From assembly GCA_017507125.1 (NCBI GenBank), contig JAFWBQ010000047.1, forward strand, positions 1 through 49,285: a DNA stretch of 49,285 nt, given 5' to 3'. The translations under genes were made by a program, and so were the position numbers. This DNA comes from Lentisphaeria bacterium. GTDB taxonomy: Bacteria > Verrucomicrobiota > Lentisphaeria > Victivallales > Victivallaceae. The notes beneath the pieces were generated by a model that worked only from the letters and a program-made list of their open reading frames with translations, made no database searches and was not told where the DNA came from. Positions 43,389-49,285 of this stretch are shown here, piece after piece (the first letter of the stretch is position 1; the number at the start of each line of letters is the position of its first letter).

Positions 43389-45623
43389 TTACTTCGTATA
43401 AAGCAATTTGATTTTTCCGTAAACGCCGCACTTCTTATCGTTTCTCTCAAAGTTGCAGAAACGCCTGGCATAGCTGTTTTGCCACTTGGCAGGTTCAAGT
43501 TCTTCTTTGAAACAGCGGAAAAATTCATTCCCGGCTGAACTTGAAATACGCAGTTTGAGTTTGTTTATGCCCTTTCTGACCGTCACATCAAAGATCCACG
43601 GCGCGCTTACCCGCAAGACGGGAGCAGTTCCGTTTACCGTGAGAATGGCTCCATGTTCAATGTTGTCAAAAATCAGGAGCGCTCTGCCGCTTCGAGAAGA
43701 GTTGAAAGAACTTTCAAGAGTCAGAAAACCTGAAAAGTTTTTGTCAAGTTCCGTATAGTCTCCTGATGCGGGAAGAGGTGAGGAACACTTTTCTTTTTTG
43801 AAAAATGTGGGGCCCTTGAGAGACATCATCATTTTCTCAACTTTGGTGATGCTCCACGCGGGAGTGAACTCCTCTGCCGTACCGTGGCAGGGGAGTGCCG
43901 GCGCAGAACCGTTTTTGAGCAGGATCCTCAAAACGCCGGGGGCAAGGGGAATCTTTATCAGATTGCCGCTGTATTCTACCGGCGCATAAATGGAATATCC
44001 GGGATCAGGGGGGAGCAGTTCTCCGTAGTGATCTTCAGATTCAAAGGTGAAAACTTTTTCCTCCGCTCCGGGATTGAAAAGCATCAGCGCTTCTCCCTCC
44101 GGACGCTTCACCGGCAGCAGATAACAGCCGGATTCCCCTTTTTCTCTGACCACGGCATAGTTCCGGATGTCTGCCGGTACATCATATTCCACCCGGGGGA
44201 AATCTTCAAAGCCTTCCAGAGGGGTGGATGAGGGGCAAATCAGCAGCTCGGGGCGTTCCCGGTTTGAAAGGTCGCGCTTTTCAGCAAAACGGTAGAAGAT
44301 GCCTGCTTCATCCAATTTCCGGCAGATCTCATTCACCTTCCTTGCGTGAGCGAGGTGTTTTTCCGGAGGCGGCTTATCCAGATCATGAACAGGGTGTTCA
44401 ATATGTTCCCACACCCAGACGGCAGGTTTCAGGGCGCCGGCATCAAAGTTGCCTGCCCACTTCCAGAAGCTGTTCAATGCCGGGAAGGCGGACCAGACAG
44501 GGTTCCGGGGCGAAAAGTCGGTGCTGCAGCAGATTTTTCTCTGTCCCCGGTCACTGTAAAGAAAGGGCATGGGGAGTATGCGGTTGATTCCTTTCACAAG
44601 GAGTTCGTTCCCCACATGGCTCATGACCTGAGGCGTGATGAAATAGGTGTAGACGTTGAAACACTCACAGAGAGTCTCTTTGCGGTTGTTTCTGATGGCA
44701 GCCGAAGACGCGAAGCGGGCAAAGGAACCGTGATCCCCTCCCGGATAGATCTGACGCCAGATGGTATCCACCCCGGGTACCTGAAATCCATCCAAACGGC
44801 GTGTGAAACCGCCCTGATCGCCGCTGATAAAGTATTCATCTTCTCCGTTCAAATGTCCTTCAAGGTCAATGTTGTGCGCTTTGCACCATTTGCCCAGAAC
44901 TTCAGAATAGTTCACCGCGAAGAGCTCTGTGCATACTTCAAGGTAGATTTTCCGGGCCTCAGGCGCTCCGGGAAGCTCCCTTGTGCCGTGCCACAGAAAG
45001 GGAAGGATATCTTTTTCAAAGGAACGGTCGTAACGCTCTTTCAGAAGTTTATCCATACCGGGGGAGTAACGCACCTTGTTTTCCCAGCTCAAACAGCGCC
45101 AGAAGGGTTCATCGGTGAAGATCCCCCGGATGGTTTTACCGAACTCACTGCCGAAATGGCGGAAATAGAGCTCGTGGGTCATCTCAATGAAATGCTCAGT
45201 GGTCTTCTTTGCAAATAGATCGGGGATATCAGAATACTCTTTTGTAATATTCCCTGCCTCATCTTTGACCAGATAGATCGCCCGGTCTTCAGGATGTTTT
45301 TTCACCAGACGGTCAAGGACACCGCCTGAGGGCCATCCGGCTTCATCATAAAGCATCAGATACAAGCCGAGGCGTTTGCACTCTTCAAGAGTGTATGCGG
45401 TCAACTCAAAGTACTTCTTCCCAAGATAAGAGACATACATCCCCTGAAAGAAGTTCCACTTGTGGAACGAATCGGGCATAGGATGAAGATAGACACATTC
45501 AAAACCTGCCTCTTTGATGCTTTCCAGCTGACGGCGGATGCCGCCGGGAGTGGGATCGGCGTTCCAGTACCAGAAGATACCTGTTGAGATCTTTTTTTTG
45601 TTCATTAAAGCGTTTCTTGTCAT
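43389..45623 (-). CDS. GH106-like (alpha-L-rhamnosidase-type) glycoside hydrolase, cytoplasmic
   Basis: The 744-residue protein begins with GIFWYWNADPTPGGIRRQLES and EAGFECVYLHPMP, followed by LYDEAGWPSGG and GIFTDEPFW, a barrel pattern shared with GH106 alpha-L-rhamnosidases and GH2-clan proteins. Glu/Asp in LYDEAGW and FTDEPF are candidate catalytic acids. A C-terminal beta-sandwich (about 640-735) may bind sugar. It has no signal peptide, unlike the secreted gene before it. Its ATG overlaps that gene's stop (ATGA), so the two are translationally coupled: the exported enzyme may release oligosaccharides that this one finishes inside. Family level is moderately sure; rhamnosidase activity is inference. 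Confidence 0.65.
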   Translation of the reverse strand: MTRNALMNKKKISTGIFWYWNADPTPGGIRRQLESIKEAGFECVYLHPMPDSFHKWNFFQGMYVSYLGKKYFELTAYTLEECKRLGLYLMLYDEAGWPSGGVLDRLVKKHPEDRAIYLVKDEAGNITKEYSDIPDLFAKKTTEHFIEMTHELYFRHFGSEFGKTIRGIFTDEPFWRCLSWENKVRYSPGMDKLLKERYDRSFEKDILPFLWHGTRELPGAPEARKIYLEVCTELFAVNYSEVLGKWCKAHNIDLEGHLNGEDEYFISGDQGGFTRRLDGFQVPGVDTIWRQIYPGGDHGSFARFASSAAIRNNRKETLCECFNVYTYFITPQVMSHVGNELLVKGINRILPMPFLYSDRGQRKICCSTDFSPRNPVWSAFPALNSFWKWAGNFDAGALKPAVWVWEHIEHPVHDLDKPPPEKHLAHARKVNEICRKLDEAGIFYRFAEKRDLSNRERPELLICPSSTPLEGFEDFPRVEYDVPADIRNYAVVREKGESGCYLLPVKRPEGEALMLFNPGAEEKVFTFESEDHYGELLPPDPGYSIYAPVEYSGNLIKIPLAPGVLRILLKNGSAPALPCHGTAEEFTPAWSITKVEKMMMSLKGPTFFKKEKCSSPLPASGDYTELDKNFSGFLTLESSFNSSRSGRALLIFDNIEHGAILTVNGTAPVLRVSAPWIFDVTVRKGINKLKLRISSSAGNEFFRCFKEELEPAKWQNSYARRFCNFERNDKKCGVYGKIKLLYTK

Positions 45624-48394
45624 TTCAGTTCAAGGAGCAGGCATTTGGGGTGCTTGTTCTGCACAGTAATTTTGCCGTTGCGGACCTTAAAGGTTTCACC
45701 GGTGAAAAGATCCCGGGCAGAACGGTAGTTTTTGCCGATATCAACGGTGACTTTTCCGGAGCGGTCGATCTGCCCTTTCTGGATCAGACTTTCAGGGGGG
45801 ATATGACCGTCGGCAAAGGAAAAGACCATCATGACTTTGTCATTTTTTCTGACCATGAATCCGGCAGGTGTGTATCTCCGGCATCCGGCATCGGAAAAAA
45901 TCTGGTGCCACCAGGCGCTGGAGGTCATGGGGATCCCCGCGAAAAGAGCCCTTGCTCCCCCTTTGAGTTCTTTCACGGCGACGGCAGCGGTTTTGTCATT
46001 GCTGTACCGGGCAAGTACTTTAGCTTTTGCATCTGTGCTGATGATCCGGGGGCCGATCTTCATATACCGGTCAAGGGCGGGGGCGATTTCTTTGTTCTGA
46101 TCATCTTTGGCTGAAACAGGCAGCACTTTTTTGATGAACTTCAAATCAATACCGGTAAGATCGCTCATGGCGGCAGAGGAATATCCGGCAGGGGTGATGA
46201 GACCGGGGGCATAGTTCCATACGGCGGTCACTCCCGGGCGGCGGAGTTTTTTCAGCAATGCCGCTTTCTGTTCTTGAGTTATTTCAAAGGAGTTGAGAAA
46301 AACTACGCAACGGTAATCGTTCTTTGAAGCAAGGAAATCTTCAAGAGCCAGCAGATCGTAGGCGAAACCTGAAAAGTTCATGGTTTGCAGAGGGAACGTG
46401 ACCAGAGTATCGCTGAAAGGACGGGTTTTGCCGTAGCTGGGGTGTCCCTGTTTCCAAATCTGGTTGTGGTCAAGGATCACCGCAATGTCGGCACTTTTCC
46501 GGGGAGGGGCATTGAAAAGTTTTTTCCACGCTTTCACTCCGGCAGCGATAGGTTCAAGAGTCTCTGCGGTGTTGAAACGGTAGCTTGAGGAAAAGGGAAC
46601 CAGATGGAATCCTGTTCCTGAGAAAAAGCTGTTGGCAATGACCTTGCTCATGGTGGCACGGGTCTCTTCAGGCGTTTTGCATTGCCACTGTTTTTCACAG
46701 GCACTGTCGTGGTGGGGGCGGATATCCGCCTCAACGCTTGAAAGTTTTCCGTAACGGTGGAAGACACTGTGATTGTGACGGTGGAGTCCGTCGGTGAGGT
46801 TGTAGCCTCTTGTGGTGGCGTACATGATATCCACATCGGGGGATTTCAGCATCTCTTCAAAAAAGGCGCTGCTGCCCTCAGGGGGATAACCGAGAATGAT
46901 ATATCCGGAAAAACATCCGGCAAGTCTGCCGGGGAAATACTTCTTGATCGCCTTCATCTGGCTGTGGATGTACCCTGAAAAGGTTTTGTGGTAGCAGGTG
47001 TAATAATCCAGGACCCGGCGGTCTTTGGGATCCCCCGTGTCGCGCAGATACATTCCGGAACCCCAGCGGGTCACAGCGTCAGGAACTTGGGCGTTGTCAA
47101 AGGTGACTTTGCTGTCGCCCCACGCTTTTTGAAGAGCATTGACATTTTTATATTTGTCTTTGAGGAAAAGGCGGAACTTTTCAGTCATTCTCTTGCCCAC
47201 ATCAGGCATGGCGTGGCAGCCGGGAGGCATTCCGTCTCCGGAGCCGCCGTGGGAGTTGATCATGCCGAGGATACGGTGTCCCCAGGGCTGTTTCACACAG
47301 TAGTCGCCAAGTTCTTTGATTTTCTGTTCAAAGTACTTTTTCACCTTTTCAGAAGCGTAAGAGGGGGCAGGAGGATTGGCGCTGTAAGTGCCATAGTGGG
47401 TGCTTTTGCTTTTGACGGCGTATTTCACCAGTTCATCGGGGTTGCGTTTCATCCAGGCGGCATCGGGGATCTCACGGTAGCCGATAAGAATGTAGGCGTC
47501 AGGATTTTTTGCAAGAATACTGCGGACGGCAAAGTCCAGATGGGTGAAATCCCCGTTGCAGCTGACAATGTCAATTCCGAGACGCACCAGATGCATTCCC
47601 CGTTTCCCTGTTGCGGAAATGAGCTGATCTCTTTCCGGATCTGCGGCATGATTCACGGTGGTGGTGAAGGGGGGGAGGACTTTGCCGTTGATTTCAACAC
47701 CGGGGATATGGTTGCGGTAAACGATTCTTGCTTTCACCTGTTTCTTTTCGGCAGCAAGACGTTTGGCGGGGAATCCGACAGTCAGGTGGTCTCTGTACGC
47801 TCTGAATTCCTCAGGAGTGCAGTAGAGCAGCGGGACATTTCCGTAAGTTGCCCAGGGTTTCATAGTCACATCGCCCTGATAATGGGGTTTCTGCCACTTT
47901 GAACTGTCAAACTCAACTTCGTTCCATCCGGGCTGCAGAGAGCCTGAGGCCTTGAATTCTCTGACTGTGGAGCGCAGCAGCTCTTTTTTGCCGGAAGCGT
48001 ATTTGATTTCTCCGTAAAGCATCAGACCGTAGCAGTAACGCTTGTCCTTGAAGCGTTCCAGTTCAACGGCAAGGACATTTTTGCCCGGCTTGAGAAGTTT
48101 GGTCAGATCTATGCCGTAACCCTTGACATGCCCGAAAGTCCGGGGGAGTTTTTTCCAGAGGGTGAGATTGATTTTTTTACCGTTGAAGTAATAGGTTTTG
48201 TATTTGTCGGCGAAGGCGTAAAAGAAGGCTTCTTTGACTGGTTCTTTGATATTTATTTCACGGCGCAAATAGGCTTTTATGGGAACATCTTTTTTATTCC
48301 CCGCCCAGAGCCAGCCCGCTTCAGAAAAGTTTTTTTCCGCGCAGAAGGCGGTGAAAGAAAGCAGCGCCGCCAACAGGAAAAGTGTTTTTTTCAT
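45620..48394 (-). CDS. Secreted GH42-like beta-galactosidase-type hydrolase with N-terminal jelly-roll domain
   Basis: The 924-residue protein has a signal peptide (MKKTLFLLAALLSFTAFCAE). An N-terminal GH2-type sugar-binding domain (about 25-170; AFADKYKTYYFNGKKI, KPGKNVLAVELERFKDKRYCYG) precedes a TIM-barrel region (about 260-640; FRLFLKDKYKNVNALQKAWG, LSSVEADIRPHHD) and a beta-galactosidase trimerisation-like domain (about 650-800). The LKDKYKNVNALQKAWG motif is typical of GH42 and related families. Start: AAGGAA 10 nt before ATG. It lies 29 nt after a prepilin-like gene, the same arrangement as at 2350-8503. Substrate unknown. Confidence 0.68.
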   Translation of the reverse strand: MKKTLFLLAALLSFTAFCAEKNFSEAGWLWAGNKKDVPIKAYLRREINIKEPVKEAFFYAFADKYKTYYFNGKKINLTLWKKLPRTFGHVKGYGIDLTKLLKPGKNVLAVELERFKDKRYCYGLMLYGEIKYASGKKELLRSTVREFKASGSLQPGWNEVEFDSSKWQKPHYQGDVTMKPWATYGNVPLLYCTPEEFRAYRDHLTVGFPAKRLAAEKKQVKARIVYRNHIPGVEINGKVLPPFTTTVNHAADPERDQLISATGKRGMHLVRLGIDIVSCNGDFTHLDFAVRSILAKNPDAYILIGYREIPDAAWMKRNPDELVKYAVKSKSTHYGTYSANPPAPSYASEKVKKYFEQKIKELGDYCVKQPWGHRILGMINSHGGSGDGMPPGCHAMPDVGKRMTEKFRLFLKDKYKNVNALQKAWGDSKVTFDNAQVPDAVTRWGSGMYLRDTGDPKDRRVLDYYTCYHKTFSGYIHSQMKAIKKYFPGRLAGCFSGYIILGYPPEGSSAFFEEMLKSPDVDIMYATTRGYNLTDGLHRHNHSVFHRYGKLSSVEADIRPHHDSACEKQWQCKTPEETRATMSKVIANSFFSGTGFHLVPFSSSYRFNTAETLEPIAAGVKAWKKLFNAPPRKSADIAVILDHNQIWKQGHPSYGKTRPFSDTLVTFPLQTMNFSGFAYDLLALEDFLASKNDYRCVVFLNSFEITQEQKAALLKKLRRPGVTAVWNYAPGLITPAGYSSAAMSDLTGIDLKFIKKVLPVSAKDDQNKEIAPALDRYMKIGPRIISTDAKAKVLARYSNDKTAAVAVKELKGGARALFAGIPMTSSAWWHQIFSDAGCRRYTPAGFMVRKNDKVMMVFSFADGHIPPESLIQKGQIDRSGKVTVDIGKNYRSARDLFTGETFKVRNGKITVQNKHPKCLLLELK

Positions 48395-48423
48395 CTTTTA
48401 TTCATTCCTTAGTATTTTTTGCA

Positions 48424-49285
48424 TTACAAACTGTAACTGTTGTGATATCCTTTGAGCCAGAGTCTGCGGCTCAGATAGCCGTGGTCGGCGCTCCAGTCAG
48501 GCTTTGTGAGAGTTCCGACATGACCGTCCATGTAAGAAACGTTCATGGTGCGTCCGACGTAGTTGTATTTGGAGACCGTGTTCTCGCTGACGGCATTGCT
48601 GCTGCCGCCGTGGCGGGTGATAAGGTTGCAGCCCGCAGGATTGGAACCGATGGTGTATTGGTGGGGAACCTGTTTGGTGGCTCCGTCAAAGATGGCAATG
48701 GCAATCGCAGCCTGAGTAATGGTGCCCAGTTTGCGGTTTGTAAAGGGGGTATTGGTGGTGTTCTGACCTGCCATAAGTGAGTTGAGAGAGTAATGACCGT
48801 GATAGAATTTCCCTTTGCCTTTGTCAATCCCCTGAGGCAGTTCTTCACTGGGACACTCGAAATAATGCCAGATCACAGGGGCGGCACCGCTCAGGGCTGA
48901 GTTGGTTCCTTTGAGGTTCGGTGAGATCATGGAGGCGACAACAGAGGGCCAGGGATAGTTGGAACCGTTGCTGGCATAGCCGGGGAGCAGCCACTCCTGA
49001 TTGTCGTTGCTGTAATACTGATAGTAGCTGACAAGCTGCTTCAGTTTGTTTTTGCAGTTGATATCTCTTCCCCGTTCACGCGCCTGCTGCAGCGCGGGCA
49101 GCAGCATGGCGGCAAGGATGGCGATGATGGCGATCACGACAAGAAGTTCAATCAGCGTGAACGCTGATTGAGTGAAGATGTGAAGGTGTGAAGAGCATTT
49201 TTGACTGTTGTCAAAAATGCGTGAAGTGCGCCCTGTCGGGCGTAAGGATGTGTCGTTTTTATAAATTATTTTGAGGTAATAAAAC
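48424..49285 (-). CDS. Prepilin-like protein with long leader (5' end beyond the window)
   Basis: The frame is open from the stop at 48424 to the right edge (287 codons) and contains [20 protein letters not shown], so the start lies upstream of FTLIELL and not at the internal GTG near 49137. No ATG, GTG or TTG occurs in frame before FTLIELL inside the window, so the start is probably past 49285. The visible leader encodes [16 protein letters not shown] and [11 protein letters not shown], unusually long for a prepilin. After the helix come [24 protein letters not shown] and the H-x9-DG-type C-terminus ([13 protein letters not shown]). It stands directly upstream of the secreted GH42-like gene. 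Confidence 0.75.
   Translation of the reverse strand, partial: FYYLKIIYKNDTSLRPTGRTSRIFDNSQKCSSHLHIFTQSAFTLIELLVVIAIIAILAAMLLPALQQARERGRDINCKNKLKQLVSYYQYYSNDNQEWLLPGYASNGSNYPWPSVVASMISPNLKGTNSALSGAAPVIWHYFECPSEELPQGIDKGKGKFYHGHYSLNSLMAGQNTTNTPFTNRKLGTITQAAIAIAIFDGATKQVPHQYTIGSNPAGCNLITRHGGSSNAVSENTVSKYNYVGRTMNVSYMDGHVGTLTKPDWSADHGYLSRRLWLKGYHNSYSL
49148..49242. repeat. Hairpin and octamer-repeat cluster in the prepilin leader
   Basis: There are three perfect hairpins with 4-nt loops: TCAATCAGCG/CGCTGATTGA (49148-49171), GCATTTTTGAC/GTCAAAAATGC (49195-49220) and CGCCC/GGGCG (49229-49242). Between the first two are three tandem 8-nt repeats (49171-49194: AGTGAAGA, TGTGAAGG, TGTGAAGA). The first hairpin overlaps the codons for the FTLIE cleavage motif. 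Confidence 0.7.

Noticed and set aside
46988..47902. 304-codon plus-strand open frame
   Set aside because: Antisense to the secreted GH42-like gene; no ribosome site or domain.

Overview
The window most resembles a chromosomal segment of an anaerobic, polysaccharide-degrading bacterium of the PVC group, probably Lentisphaerota (Victivallales-like). The evidence is: two genes with the [16 protein letters not shown] prepilin leader, each placed directly upstream of a large secreted glycoside hydrolase; a 1,873-residue modular repeat protein; a Ser/Thr kinase fused to an FGE-like domain; and an Ech-type group 4 [NiFe] hydrogenase. This placement is inferred from gene content and remembered family distribution. 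No rRNA, tRNA or CRISPR array was recognised.

Layout, left to right. 1-1046 (-): 5' part of an AT-rich PD-(D/E)XK restriction-modification gene running off the left edge. 1047-1533: gene-free, with several strong hairpins. 1534-8503 (-): prepilin-like protein, giant secreted GH42-like hydrolase and a polysaccharide-deacetylase-like protein, ending at a terminator. 8573-8737: 165-bp element with terminal inverted repeats; an inverted copy about 95% identical lies at 34167-34331. 8762-17140 (-): eight-gene, mostly 4-nt-overlapping operon encoding a UbiA prenyltransferase fused to a radical SAM domain, a DAG-kinase-like lipid kinase, a divergent ThiL/AIR-synthase-like protein, an alpha-oxoamine synthase, an NAD-dependent epimerase/reductase, a ferredoxin-nitroreductase, an SGNH hydrolase and an acyl-ACP thioesterase. 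This is the best candidate for an undescribed pathway, probably for an unusual membrane lipid or acyl-aminoketone product.

17305-22577 (+): cytoplasmic-looking uronate/polysaccharide operon (CE15 glucuronoyl-esterase-like protein and two large alpha/alpha-toroid-like proteins), facing an amidohydrolase. 23614-27204 (+): membrane kinase-FGE fusion. 27282-28043 (-): SIMPL protein. 28367-33988 (-): giant protein with a metzincin-like motif, strand-loop-strand repeats and FG-GAP repeats. 34444-43125 (-): hypC-hypD-hypE-hypA-hypB followed by echABCDEF, apparently one transcription unit for an energy-converting ferredoxin:H2 enzyme and its maturation. 43389-49285 (-): prepilin-like protein (partial), secreted GH42-like hydrolase and cytoplasmic GH106-like hydrolase.

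Together the genes suggest extracellular breakdown of plant or algal polysaccharide, cytoplasmic finishing of uronate- and rhamnose-type oligosaccharides, and disposal of fermentation electrons as H2 through Ech. Promoters close to TTGAAA-N17-TATATT recur before several transcription units.
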